64,000 nt of DNA from Rhodomicrobium sp. (GTDB lineage: Bacteria; Pseudomonadota; Alphaproteobacteria; Rhizobiales; HXMU1428-3): NCBI GenBank assembly GCA_021604665.1, contig BQJK01000003.1:124001-188000 (forward strand). Direction: 5' to 3'. Numbering within the stretch: the stretch's first letter is position 1; every line of letters begins with the position of its first letter. Positions 17,391 to 26,684 of this stretch are shown here, piece after piece. A program made the translations under genes and the position numbers. The notes below the pieces were generated by a model that was not told the DNA's origin, searched no databases, and saw nothing but the letters and a program-made list of their open reading frames with translations.

Positions 17391-18371
17391 ATGCCTGATA
17401 TTGATATGAGGGCTGTGGTTCTGGCCCTTGCTATTCTTCTTGATTGGGTCATTGGGGATCCGAAGCGCTTTTACAGCTATATACTCCATCCGGTGCAGTT
17501 TATGGGTGAGCTGCTGGGGCAGCTTGAAGGTTGGTTGAACAAGCCGGGCAAGAGCTTTCGCTCGCAAAAAAATCGCGGTGTGGTGGCGCTTAGCCTTTAT
17601 CTTTTCATTTGGTTATCTGTTGGTATCGCGCTGACGATAATTGGCGATGTGCTTGGCTGGTGGGGGCTGGCGATGGAGCTGGTGATCACGGCGGTGATGC
17701 TGAGCGGGCGCTCGCTTTATGAGCATGTGCGGGATGTGGGTGAAGCTTTAAAATTTAAAACCGTTGAGGAGGCTCGGCTGGCGGTTGGGCAAATAGTGGG
17801 GCGGGATACCTCTGCTTTAGATGACCGGGGCGTGGCGCGAGCGGCGATTGAATCTGGCGCTGAAAATCTCTCTGATGGGTTTATAGCGCCGGTGTTGTTT
17901 TATCTTATTGGTGGGCTGCCTGGCCTGTTGCTTTATAAAGCTGTGAACACAGCGGATAGCATGATTGGTCATAAAAATCAGCGTTTTATTGGTTTTGGAT
18001 GGGCGGCGGCGCGGCTTGATGACCTGTTAAATTGGGTGCCAGCGCGTCTCTCGGGTTTGCTGATTACTTTACTGGCGCATTTGCTCTGCGGGCGGGGCCG
18101 TGAGGCCTGGCGGGTGATGTTAAAAGATGCGGGCAAGCATAGCTCTCCAAATGCAGGCTGGCCTGAGGCGGCGATGGCCGGGGCGATTGGCATTGCGGTT
18201 GCTGGCCCCAGAGTTTACCGGGATATGATGAAGCAAGACCCCTGGATTAATGCGCCGGGGCGGCTTGATAGCGGGCCAGAAGATATCTATCAGGCGCTTC
18301 GGGTGATTAAGTCGAGTGTTTTTGCGACAGTGCTTCTGGTCAGTGTGATTGGTCTATTGCGCTTTATTTAA
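17391..18371 (+). CDS. cobD: Adenosylcobinamide-phosphate synthase CobD (CbiB)
   Basis: 326 residues, a polytopic membrane protein with helices spread over the whole length. It joins the aminopropanol (phosphate) linker to adenosylcobyric acid, so it uses the product of the upstream cobC. The DWVIGDPKRFYSYILHPVQFMG N-terminus (in two halves), the DTSALDDRGVARAAIES block, the KAVNTADSMIGHKN motif and SPNAGWPEAAMAG are diagnostic of CbiB/CobD. cobC and cobD form a natural two-gene unit. Confidence 0.96.
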   Translation: MPDIDMRAVVLALAILLDWVIGDPKRFYSYILHPVQFMGELLGQLEGWLNKPGKSFRSQKNRGVVALSLYLFIWLSVGIALTIIGDVLGWWGLAMELVITAVMLSGRSLYEHVRDVGEALKFKTVEEARLAVGQIVGRDTSALDDRGVARAAIESGAENLSDGFIAPVLFYLIGGLPGLLLYKAVNTADSMIGHKNQRFIGFGWAAARLDDLLNWVPARLSGLLITLLAHLLCGRGREAWRVMLKDAGKHSSPNAGWPEAAMAGAIGIAVAGPRVYRDMMKQDPWINAPGRLDSGPEDIYQALRVIKSSVFATVLLVSVIGLLRFI

Positions 18372-18446
18372 TTAAAGATTGCTGGTTGTTCAGAGTGTTT
18401 CTCCCTGGCGGGGTTTCATCGCAATTCTCTTCGCTAATTTTCTATC

Positions 18447-19907
18447 TTATAGGGCGCTCAGATTTAAATGATTGTTGAGATGCGCGGCCAGTTCATCAAG
18501 AGTTTGCTCGACTGAGTTTTTATAGGTCAACTGGCTGGCTTCACGAGATTTTATCTGGCTTAGAAAGCTGGTGCGGAAGGCATCATTAGCAAATAACCCA
18601 TGCAGATAAGTGCCCATCACCTTGCCATTTTCGCTGCATGCCCCTTCAGGCTGGCCATTTATCTCAAAGAGAGGGGCCGCCATCGCCGGGCCTGATGTTT
18701 TGCCCATATGCATTTCATAAGCTGAGACTTTAACGCCGTGTTTGAGATAGACCGCCTCGGTCTCACTTAATTGCTTGCGCGGGCCTAGGGTTGTTTCACT
18801 GTTTAAATGACCAAGGCCGGTGCCTTGGCTCGCCGGGCCTTCCAGCCCTTCAGGGTCATAGATAGCTTTGCCGAGCATTTGAAAGCCCCCGCATATACCT
18901 AGCAGATGACCGCCGCGGCGGAGATGTGAGGCGATATCAATATCCCACCCTTCTTGCCTTAATGCTTCAAGGTCTGAGAGGGTTGCTTTAGAGCCGGGAA
19001 GGATTATGAGATCGCAGTCATTCGGGATGATCGTGTTTTGGGGGATTAATAACAGCTCTACATCTGGTTCAGCTTTTATGGGGTCGAGATCATCAAAATT
19101 TGCAATGCGCGGCAGCAAAGGCACAGCGATGGTGAGTTTGTTTTTAATGGTACCTCTGGCAGTGATTGCCAGGGTTGATTGCAGATCCTGGCTATCTTCT
19201 GCCGGCAGCATGGCGGCTTTTTTAAACCAGGGACAAATGCCGAGGGACTGCCAGCTGGTTTTATCAGCTATCAGCTCTGCCCCTTCTTTGAACAAGTCCG
19301 GGTCACCGCGAAACTTATTGATGATGAAGCCTTTAATAAGGGCGCGCTCTTCTGGTGGCAGCACCGCGTGGGTGCCAACAAGGGCTGCGATTATGCCGCC
19401 CCTATCAATATCGCCAGCGATATAAACGGGAATATCAGCCTTAAGAGCAAAGCCCATATTGGCGATATCGTTGGCACGTAAATTTATCTCTGAGGCAGAG
19501 CCAGCCCCTTCAACAATAACCAGATCGCACTGTGCTTTGAGGCGATTAAAGGCCTCCATCACCGGGGTCATCAGCCCGGCTTTGAGTTTATAGAATTCTT
19601 TCGCTTTATAGGAACCATGGCGCTGGCCATTGACGATAAGTTGGCTGCCTGTTTCGCCTTCCGGTTTCAAGAGAACCGGGTTCATGTCTGTGTGGGGGGC
19701 TGTGCGGCAGGCCAGGGCTTGCAAGGCCTGGGCACGGCCAATTTCGCCGCCATTAATGGTAACAGCGGCATTATTGGACATGTTTTGTGGTTTGAAGGGG
19801 CGGACCTTTAGGCCCTGATTAGTGAAATGGCGGCAGAGGCCCGCAACCAGCATCGATTTGCCGACATTTGAGCCCGTCCCTTGAACCATGAAGGCTTTTG
19901 CTGCCAT
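18447..19907 (-). CDS. cobQ: Cobyric acid synthase CobQ
   Basis: 486 residues. The N-terminal dethiobiotin-synthetase-like ATPase has the loop MVQGTGSNVGKSMLVAGLCR (residues 7-26) and FKPQNMSNNA. The C-terminal glutamine amidotransferase domain has the nucleophile elbow LLGICGGFQMLG and the Triad histidine region YLHGLF. It amidates side chains b, d, e and g of adenosylcobyrinic acid a,c-diamide. I chose ATG 19907, 25 bases after the cobO stop; an upstream in-frame start at 19943 would overlap cobO and has no family support. It is the last gene of a cobN-cobO-cobQ operon. Confidence 0.96.
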   Translation of the reverse strand: MAAKAFMVQGTGSNVGKSMLVAGLCRHFTNQGLKVRPFKPQNMSNNAAVTINGGEIGRAQALQALACRTAPHTDMNPVLLKPEGETGSQLIVNGQRHGSYKAKEFYKLKAGLMTPVMEAFNRLKAQCDLVIVEGAGSASEINLRANDIANMGFALKADIPVYIAGDIDRGGIIAALVGTHAVLPPEERALIKGFIINKFRGDPDLFKEGAELIADKTSWQSLGICPWFKKAAMLPAEDSQDLQSTLAITARGTIKNKLTIAVPLLPRIANFDDLDPIKAEPDVELLLIPQNTIIPNDCDLIILPGSKATLSDLEALRQEGWDIDIASHLRRGGHLLGICGGFQMLGKAIYDPEGLEGPASQGTGLGHLNSETTLGPRKQLSETEAVYLKHGVKVSAYEMHMGKTSGPAMAAPLFEINGQPEGACSENGKVMGTYLHGLFANDAFRTSFLSQIKSREASQLTYKNSVEQTLDELAAHLNNHLNLSAL

Positions 19908-19932
19908 TAGAGATTGCCTTTTTACGCGGCGC

Positions 19933-20544
19933 TTAAAATTCAATACCGGGCTGGGCTTTGATGCCTTGCTCTTTGAAGGGATGTTTGATGAGGGTCATCT
20001 CTGTTACCAGGTCTGCAATCTCGATAAGTTCTGGCTTGGCATTACGGCCGGTGACGATGATGTGTTTATCTGGAGCTCTTGATTTTAAGGTGTCTATAAC
20101 CTCTTCCAGGGGCAGGTAATCATAGCGGAGGGCGATGTTCAACTCATCAAGAACGACCATTTTTATATTTGGGTCTTCAATGAAGGCTTTGGATTTTTCC
20201 CAGGCTTTTTTGGTGACGGCGATATCTCGTTCGCGGTCTTGAGTTTCCCAGGTGAAGCCTTCGCCCATGGCGTGGATCTCGACCTGTTCAGGAAATTTGA
20301 GGAGGACGTCCCGCTCGCCAGATTCCCATGGGCCTTTGATGAACTGGACAATGCCAATGTTAAACCCATGGGTGATGCCGCGCATGACCATGCCGAAGGC
20401 GGCGGAGGATTTGCCCTTGCCGGTACCGGTATGGACAATCAACAGGCCTTTGCCGGTTTTCTTCTCTGACATTTTTTTATCATGCAATTCTTTGCGTTTG
20501 ACCATTTTGTCATGGTGGCGGTCATTATCGACGGGTTTGCTCAT
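19933..20544 (-). CDS. cobO: Cob(I)yrinic acid a,c-diamide adenosyltransferase CobO
   Basis: 203 residues of the CobO/BtuR/CobA P-loop family. It transfers the 5'-deoxyadenosyl group of ATP to the reduced cobalt of the corrinoid. The P-loop VHTGTGKGKSSAAFGM (about 37-52), VVLDELNIALRY and VTGRNAKPELIE motifs are present. The N-terminal 30 residues are charged (Lys/His/Asp-rich). Its ATG overlaps the cobN stop (ATGA), a sign of translational coupling. Confidence 0.96.
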   Translation of the reverse strand: MSKPVDNDRHHDKMVKRKELHDKKMSEKKTGKGLLIVHTGTGKGKSSAAFGMVMRGITHGFNIGIVQFIKGPWESGERDVLLKFPEQVEIHAMGEGFTWETQDRERDIAVTKKAWEKSKAFIEDPNIKMVVLDELNIALRYDYLPLEEVIDTLKSRAPDKHIIVTGRNAKPELIEIADLVTEMTLIKHPFKEQGIKAQPGIEF

Positions 20545-23500
20545 TCGGTTTCATCCTGTTGTAGTTGGGCAAGGTAATCCCAGGTGCTGTTGCGCTTTGG
20601 TTGCCACAAGCCGCGTTCTATGGCTGCCTGGAACTGACCGGCGATGTCTTGCATAGCGGGTTTGTTGTGGTTTTGCAAAAAGTCACGAACGTCTTCATCA
20701 ACCAGATAGGCTTCATAGAGGGCTTCAAAATGGCTGGGAGAGACGGCATTTGTCAGGCTGGCAAAAGCGCTTAAATTGGTGACGGTGGCCAGCATTTCGC
20801 TAGCCCCTCTGGCGCCATGGCGCTGGATGGCGGCAATCCATTTTGGGTTGGCGGCGCGGCCGCGGACGATTTTTGCGATTTCCTGATCCAGAGTTTGCAC
20901 ACGGGGATTTTCCGGGTTGCTATGATCATTATGATAGATGGTGGGGGCGCTGCCTGTTTCATTTTCCACGGCGGCGGCAAGCCCCCCTTCAAATTGATAG
21001 AAATCTTCACTATCGAGGAGGTCAAATTCCCGGCTGTCCTGATTGTGAACAACGAGGTTCGTGGATTTTAACAGGGCGCGGAAATGTTGCTCTGCGTTTT
21101 GGGCGGCGGCGATATCATTCTCGATATCCTGCCCATAGATGTGATGACTTTTGGCGATATATTCTTCGGCCAGTTCTGTACGGCTTTGCCAGTTACCAGA
21201 ATGGATCATATCTTTCAGCCCGGCACCATATTGCATCTCACCTGAGGAAAAAATCCGGGCAGCGGCAAGTTTTTGATCTGTAGGATCTGCGTCTTTTCTG
21301 TTTTGAGTTTTAGATGAAGAAAGATCCTTGAGGCGGGCGCTGGTGTGGGCGCGCAAGGGGTTCATGGTTTCATCTTCATCAAGGGCGGCAACGGCGCTGA
21401 TGGCAGATTGCAGCAGATCAATCTGCGCCGGGAAGGCATCTCTGAAAAAACCGGAAATACGGAATAAAATATCTACCCGGGGGCGCTTTAATTCTGACAG
21501 GGGAATTATCTCAAAGCCTGTGACCCGTCTTGAGGCGCTATCCCATGTGGGGCGGGTGCCAATGAAGGCGAGGGCCTGGGCGAGGTCATCGCCGCCGGTG
21601 CGCATGTTTGAGGTGCCCCAGGCTGAAAGGGCAATTTGTTTTGGCCAACTGCCCTGCTCTTGCGTGTAGGCGCGGATGATTTTTTCAGCGGATGCTGAGC
21701 CAAGTTTCCAGGCGGTTTCTGTTGGGATGGTGCGGTTGTCTATGGTGTAGAAATTGCGGCCAGTTGGCAGCACATCTAACCGGCCGCGGGTTGGGGCGCC
21801 TGAAGGGCCGGGCTCAACGAACTTGCCGTTCAGTGCGGTGAGCACGCCTTTAATTTCCAACGCGCCGCAGCTCTCAAGCAGTGGGGCAAGATCATTAGTG
21901 ATGTTTTCAAGAACAGGGGCTGTGGCGGCCCATTGTGCATCTGGTTTGCGGGCACCGCTCACCAATTGCTCTGCCAGTAATTCCAGCCGCTCTACTGTGT
22001 CACCATGGGTGCGCCAGCTTTGTTCTGTTATCTCGTCTAAACAGTTAGGCCGGGGGCCATGCCACAGTGCCGTCATATCGGTTATGAGCGGGTCAAAGGG
22101 GGCGGCGCTGTCATCACTTTCGGTGGGGTCTGAATTTAGTTTCAGGTCATCGCTCAGGGCGCGTAGAAGGGATTGATCTGCGCCTTTGCCAACCCCTCTT
22201 GGCAGGCGGGTGAGGGCGAGGAGGAGGTTGGTTTTCTGCGCGCCTGTCGGGGCGTTTCCAAAAATATGCAGCCCATCTCTGATTTGTAATTCTTTTAGCT
22301 CACAGAGGAAATTATCCAGCTTTTGCAGTTTGGTGTTGTCGCAGTCATGCTCTTCTATCTCGCAATCTTTCGAGAGGCCAATGCGGACAGCTAGATCAAG
22401 AATCTCTCTACCGAGGAGGGACGTGCGGCGGGGGTCAACGCCGGCGGCTTCATAATATTCATCGACGAGCCCTTCAAGATCTTTCAATGGGCCATAGCTT
22501 TCGGCCCTTGTGAGGGGCGGTGTGAGATGGTCAATGATGACGGCGCTGGTGCGGCGCTTGGCTTGCGCCCCTTCGCCCGGATCATTGACAATAAAGGGAT
22601 AAATATGCGGCGTTGCCCCGAGTAAAATTTCAGGTGTGCAGGTTTCAGAGAGTGCAAGCGCTTTGCCGGGCATCCATTCGAGGTTGCCATGTTTGCCCAT
22701 ATGAATAATGGCATGCATTTGATACGCCAGCCGGAGCCAGAGATAAAAAGCGATATATTCATGAGGCGGGGGGATAGTGCCATCATGATGGCTTTGTTTG
22801 GCATCCAGGCCGGAGCCGCGCCCCGGCTGCACGCCCAGGACCATATCGCCTAGCAGCAGTGCCCGAATGGGGAAATGCGCGCTGTTTGTTTCCCGGCCGC
22901 GAAGGGCGTTATCTTGCTCTGGTGGGCCCCATTTTTCCTCCACGTCATTTTGAAACTCTTGCGGTAAACTGGCAAAGGCGGCCTTGTATGAGCCAAGGGG
23001 GAAGGCTGGCCATTGGTGATCTTCGTTGCCTTCATGCTGCAAGGCCTTTATCAGGCTGGTGCCATCTTCTGGGATATCATCAACCTGATAGCCTTGTTGC
23101 TGCATGGCTTTTAACAGGGTGATGGTGCCGGCTGGGGTGTCTAGCCCGACGCCATTGGCGATGCGGCCATCTGTTGCCGGATAGTTCGATAAAATCAGGG
23201 CGATGCGGCGCTCCGCTACCGGGGTGTGGGCGAGTTTGGCCCAATTGGCGGCAAGTGATGCTACAAAGCCAACGCGGCCTGGCTCTGGTTGATGGCCGAT
23301 GATGTTGGCCTCGACATTATCATCGCGGCCCAATTCGGCTTTAAATGAAATTGCACGGCTGGTGAGGCGGCCGTCTATCTCTGGCAGGGCGACATTCATG
23401 GCGATATCGCGGGCAATGAGGCCGCGTGGGTTGTCTTGCCATTGCGTTTTATTGCTGCCGGAGAGAATGGCCTGAATAACGGGAGCGCCTTGTTTATCCA

Positions 23501-24368
23501 ATAAGGTGCCATGCCAGTTTTGCCCGGGGTTAGAAATGGCAAAGCTGGTGGTGTTGATAACAATCGCTGGTTTTGCCTCCGCCAGTAGCTCGGTTAGTTT
23601 TGCGGCGGCGGTGCTGTCTTTCAAACTGGAGGCATAGAGCGGCAACGGGTTGAGGCCCGCTGACTTTAAGGCTCTAATCATCTCATCTATTGGGGCAAGG
23701 TCACCTGATTGCAACAGAGCTCGGTAGAAGGTGAGGACGGCAATTGGTGCATCTGGTTGCCAGTGTGGCTGCATGTCAGAGACGGATTTTAGCGCCGCGC
23801 CGAGCTGACCTTCAGGCCAGTATATGCCCGCTTTTGGTAGAGGCCGGGCAGAGGCCGGGGCTGGGTATTTTGGCGTTATGATGTGGTGGGTATATCGGAG
23901 AAAATTCTGATAATTTTCTGGCCCGCCTTCTACTAGATAAGCCCAGAGTCTCTCTGTTTCATTCTTCTCCAGTGTGGAGAAGCTATCCAGCGTGTCATCC
24001 TGATAGGCGCTGCCGGAGACGACGGCGAGCTTAATCCCCAGGCCGCGCGCCAGTCTTGTCACTTCATCGAGGCCATAGCGCCAATAGGAGGGTCCGCCGA
24101 GAACACGGATAATGATCAGCTTAGCCGCTTTCAGCGTTTGCTCAAGATATAGATCTACCGAGTAGTTGTGCGAGAGGTACAAGAGATTAGCAAGGCGTAA
24201 TGAAGAGTGATCAGGGCATTCAGCGCTCATGGCGTTTTGCGCCTTGGCAAGGCCTGCAATTTCTGTGTCAGCTGAGGTCAGCACCACAATATCGCCCGGC
24301 GTTTGGGCGAGGTCTATTGGGTCTTTGCCGTCTTCCACCGTCCCGGCCTGCGCCGTTAATAAATGCAA
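20541..24368 (-). CDS. cobN: Cobaltochelatase subunit CobN
   Basis: 1275 residues, the usual size. CobN is the large, tetrapyrrole-binding subunit of the ATP-dependent aerobic cobaltochelatase that inserts cobalt into hydrogenobyrinic acid a,c-diamide with CobS and CobT, which are not in this window. The N-terminus MHLLTAQAGTVEDG, the IIHMGKHGNLEWMPGK motif (about residues 556-571) and the C-terminal SNMRTGGDD...RRVTGFEIIPL region are characteristic. The start codon is TTG, supported by GGAG seven bases upstream and by the family N-terminus beginning exactly there. A 109-base imperfect tandem repeat lies in its upstream region. Confidence 0.97.
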   Translation of the reverse strand: MHLLTAQAGTVEDGKDPIDLAQTPGDIVVLTSADTEIAGLAKAQNAMSAECPDHSSLRLANLLYLSHNYSVDLYLEQTLKAAKLIIIRVLGGPSYWRYGLDEVTRLARGLGIKLAVVSGSAYQDDTLDSFSTLEKNETERLWAYLVEGGPENYQNFLRYTHHIITPKYPAPASARPLPKAGIYWPEGQLGAALKSVSDMQPHWQPDAPIAVLTFYRALLQSGDLAPIDEMIRALKSAGLNPLPLYASSLKDSTAAAKLTELLAEAKPAIVINTTSFAISNPGQNWHGTLLDKQGAPVIQAILSGSNKTQWQDNPRGLIARDIAMNVALPEIDGRLTSRAISFKAELGRDDNVEANIIGHQPEPGRVGFVASLAANWAKLAHTPVAERRIALILSNYPATDGRIANGVGLDTPAGTITLLKAMQQQGYQVDDIPEDGTSLIKALQHEGNEDHQWPAFPLGSYKAAFASLPQEFQNDVEEKWGPPEQDNALRGRETNSAHFPIRALLLGDMVLGVQPGRGSGLDAKQSHHDGTIPPPHEYIAFYLWLRLAYQMHAIIHMGKHGNLEWMPGKALALSETCTPEILLGATPHIYPFIVNDPGEGAQAKRRTSAVIIDHLTPPLTRAESYGPLKDLEGLVDEYYEAAGVDPRRTSLLGREILDLAVRIGLSKDCEIEEHDCDNTKLQKLDNFLCELKELQIRDGLHIFGNAPTGAQKTNLLLALTRLPRGVGKGADQSLLRALSDDLKLNSDPTESDDSAAPFDPLITDMTALWHGPRPNCLDEITEQSWRTHGDTVERLELLAEQLVSGARKPDAQWAATAPVLENITNDLAPLLESCGALEIKGVLTALNGKFVEPGPSGAPTRGRLDVLPTGRNFYTIDNRTIPTETAWKLGSASAEKIIRAYTQEQGSWPKQIALSAWGTSNMRTGGDDLAQALAFIGTRPTWDSASRRVTGFEIIPLSELKRPRVDILFRISGFFRDAFPAQIDLLQSAISAVAALDEDETMNPLRAHTSARLKDLSSSKTQNRKDADPTDQKLAAARIFSSGEMQYGAGLKDMIHSGNWQSRTELAEEYIAKSHHIYGQDIENDIAAAQNAEQHFRALLKSTNLVVHNQDSREFDLLDSEDFYQFEGGLAAAVENETGSAPTIYHNDHSNPENPRVQTLDQEIAKIVRGRAANPKWIAAIQRHGARGASEMLATVTNLSAFASLTNAVSPSHFEALYEAYLVDEDVRDFLQNHNKPAMQDIAGQFQAAIERGLWQPKRNSTWDYLAQLQQDETE

Positions 24369-24430
24369 ATCAAAGCTCCATTTTAGTTGCGCTTTAGTTT
24401 GCCAACAAGCAACCGCGCTATTGCCCCTAA

Positions 24431-24648
24431 GGGCGTAAAGGCTAAAGGTTTAAGCCCTTAAATAGGTCTCACTATTCCACGGCCCTAAAGTTTTTCTTTG
24501 TCTGCTCCTAGAAAAAATCTGGAGCTTTTTAAATTGAGTGGACGTTAAGGCTAAAGGTTTAAGCCCTCAAATATGTCTTAAATATTCCGCGGACTTAAAA
24601 ATATTTCCTTGCCTGTTCAATCATAAATCTGAAGTTTTTGCCCTGAGA
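24431..24648. repeat. Imperfect 109-base tandem repeat upstream of cobN
   Basis: Copy A is 24431-24539 and copy B 24540-24648. The first 30 bases match at 27 positions, including an uninterrupted 21-base core; the rest is diverged but alignable (ATTCC-CGG, TCTG-AG-TTTTT). Each core holds the near-palindrome GGCTAAAGGTTTAAGCC. Copy A also has GCTCC...GGAGC followed by five T on the plus strand, which is disrupted in copy B. Confidence 0.8.
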
Positions 24649-24751
24649 TTTGTTCAGGGAGGTATCTACTTTTAAATCGTTCTGTATTTGGTTTCACGTT
24701 CAAGGATAGGTTATGAGGTAGCTTGAAGAAATTGTCTATGGATTTTGGATT

Positions 24752-25240
24752 ATGGCTGCTGACGTAATTGTAAGAAAATACAGGCAAAAAGATGCCGGGC
24801 CGCTATGTGTGTTGGTGGTGCGGTCAGTTAAGCAAGTTGCTAGCTATGATTATTCAGCCGATCAGGTGCGGGTTTGGGCTGATAGGGTCCCTTCCCGGGA
24901 GCGGATGGATGATCTCGGTCTCGATGGCCGCCTGAGATTTGTTGCCGTGGACCTTATGGATGAGCCTGTTGGCTTTGCTGATCTCGAGCGCAATGGCCAT
25001 ATCGGTTATTTTTACTGCGCGCCTGAAGTGGTTGGCACCGGCGTTGGGCGCGCACTTTATGAAGCGCTTGAAAAAGAGGCGGTTGAGCTTGGTTTAAAAC
25101 GATTATTTGTTGAGGCAAGTGAGACGGCAAAGCCGTTCTTCATTTGGCTTGGGTTTAGCGTTGATCACAAGCGGGAGTTTGAGATTGAGCGGGTGCCTAT
25201 TCACAATTGGGCAATGGTGAAGCTACTTTCCGCTTCGTAG
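24752..25240 (+). CDS. GNAT family N-acetyltransferase
   Basis: 162 residues with a complete GNAT fold: N-terminal VRKYRQKDAGPL, the beta-strand region GFADLERNGHIGYFYCAPEVVGTGVGRALYEALEKEA (given in parts; acetyl-CoA loop VVGTGVG at about 93-99) and the C-terminal FFIWLGFSV. It probably transfers an acetyl group from acetyl-CoA to a small amine; substrate unknown. It is placed between cobN and cobW with the next gene and has no obvious part in cobalamin synthesis. Confidence 0.85.
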   Translation: MAADVIVRKYRQKDAGPLCVLVVRSVKQVASYDYSADQVRVWADRVPSRERMDDLGLDGRLRFVAVDLMDEPVGFADLERNGHIGYFYCAPEVVGTGVGRALYEALEKEAVELGLKRLFVEASETAKPFFIWLGFSVDHKREFEIERVPIHNWAMVKLLSAS

Positions 25241-25264
25241 AACTTAATTTGAGGAAGATTGACG

Positions 25265-25615
25265 ATGTTTAAATCTCTTGTTCCGATGCTGCACACAAAA
25301 GAGATGGATAAGACCATTTCATTTTATGAGGATGTACTTGGATTTCACTGTGTTGGGCGATTTGAAAATGACTGGTGCCGCCTTGAGAGGGAAGGGGTGG
25401 CGATCATGTTTTTTGAGGTGGATGAATTTGATAAACCCAATGCAACGGCAACCCAGTATTTTTATGTCGATCGACTCAATGAGTTTTGGAACGACATAAA
25501 AGACAGGGTTGTCGCAGAATGGGGACCTCAAGAAATGCATTACGGTATGTATGAGGTGGGGATTAAAGACCCGAACGGGTACTTACTCTCCTTCGGAGAA
25601 GAATTAGCCAGCTAA
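25265..25615 (+). CDS. Glyoxalase/bleomycin-resistance fold protein
   Basis: 116 residues of the vicinal-oxygen-chelate superfamily: LHTKEMDKTISFYEDVLGF at the N-terminus (in the usual beta-alpha-beta form), IMFFEVDEF in the middle and the C-terminal IKDPNGYLLSFGEE with a metal-ligand-type glutamate. Substrate unknown. GAGGAAG seven bases upstream sets the ATG at 25265. It is probably co-transcribed with the acetyltransferase 24 bases upstream. Its 3' end overlaps the convergent cobW by 12 bases. Confidence 0.88.
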   Translation: MFKSLVPMLHTKEMDKTISFYEDVLGFHCVGRFENDWCRLEREGVAIMFFEVDEFDKPNATATQYFYVDRLNEFWNDIKDRVVAEWGPQEMHYGMYEVGIKDPNGYLLSFGEELAS

Positions 25616-26659
25616 CTCCGCTTCAATTCCTTCCCTATCCATGCCCGCTTGGCCAATAACCACCAGTCTGGATTGGCGGTTTTCGCCGAGGGTCCAGGGT
25701 TTGTCGTAATAGGCCTCTAAACGAGGGCCGACAGCCTGGATAACGAGGCGCATATCTTTACCGTCAACAGCGACGAAGCCTTTCAGGCGCAGGATGTCAT
25801 GGGCTTTGATCGTGTCCGTTAGCTTTGTCTTGAATGCCTCTATGTCACTGACAGAGCCGAATATATGAGAAAAGCTCTCAAAATCATCATGGTCGTGATG
25901 ATGGTGGTGGTCATGGTCTTCGCCGTTTGCGGCGTGGTGGCGCTCATGATGAGAGAGGCGGTTGTCATCCTCGGCTTTCATATCAAGGCCTAAGAGAACC
26001 TCAAGTGGCAGTTTGCCATTTTTTGCTTTCACCAGACGCACACCGTCACGGGCTTCTTTTGCAACGCTGGTGCTGACTTTCTCTATCGCTGCCTCATCTA
26101 TAAGGTCGGTTTTGGAAAGGATGATGAGATCAGCACAATTCACCTGATCCTCGAATAATTCTCCAAGCGGTGTTTCATGGTCAAGCTGTTCATCGGCCTG
26201 CCGGCGTTCTTCAACCGCAGCTTCATTGGCCGCAAACCGGCCTTCAGAGACGGCCGGGGCATCAACAAGGGTGATGACGCCATCAACTGTGACTTCGGTT
26301 TTAATCTCCGGCCAGTTAAAGGCGCGCACAAGAGGTTGCGGCAAGGCGAGGCCAGATGTTTCAATAATGATATGGTCGGGGCGCTGATCGCGGTTTAAGA
26401 GATATTCCATAGTCGGGATAAAATCTTCCGCGACGGTGCAGCAGATACAGCCATTGGCCAGCTCAACTATGTCGCTTTCATCGCAATTTTCATCGCCGCA
26501 GCCTTGCAGCACTTCGCCATCTACGCCAACATCGCCAAACTCATTGATGATGAGTGCCAGGCGGCGGCCATTGGCGCTTTCAATCATATTTCGAATGAGA
26601 GTGGTTTTACCGGCGCCTAGAAAACCTGTGACGACGGTAACCGGGATCTTGTTTGACAT
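25604..26659 (-). CDS. cobW: CobW family GTP-binding metallochaperone
   Basis: 351 residues of the COG0523 G3E GTPase family. It has the Walker A GFLGAGKTTLIR (about 12-23), the metal-site motif GCICC (about 72-76), the DAPAVSEG and SKTDLID GTPase motifs, a histidine/aspartate-rich stretch with HDHHHHHDHDD (about 260-270), and the CobW_C domain. CobW proteins are thought to deliver a metal, here probably cobalt for the CobN chelatase. ATG 26659 gives the family N-terminus; an in-frame extension to 26728 would run into cobP and is rejected. cobP is 25 bases upstream on the same strand. Confidence 0.94.
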   Translation of the reverse strand: MSNKIPVTVVTGFLGAGKTTLIRNMIESANGRRLALIINEFGDVGVDGEVLQGCGDENCDESDIVELANGCICCTVAEDFIPTMEYLLNRDQRPDHIIIETSGLALPQPLVRAFNWPEIKTEVTVDGVITLVDAPAVSEGRFAANEAAVEERRQADEQLDHETPLGELFEDQVNCADLIILSKTDLIDEAAIEKVSTSVAKEARDGVRLVKAKNGKLPLEVLLGLDMKAEDDNRLSHHERHHAANGEDHDHHHHHDHDDFESFSHIFGSVSDIEAFKTKLTDTIKAHDILRLKGFVAVDGKDMRLVIQAVGPRLEAYYDKPWTLGENRQSRLVVIGQAGMDREGIEAELAG

Positions 26660-26684
26660 AAGGGGCCTTTCTGACCATTTGGAT

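Noticed and set aside
24690-24706. Partial parS-like sequence GTTTCACGTTCAAG
   Set aside because: Only 11 of 14 positions fit and the right half-site is broken; ParB sites are normally near-perfect.
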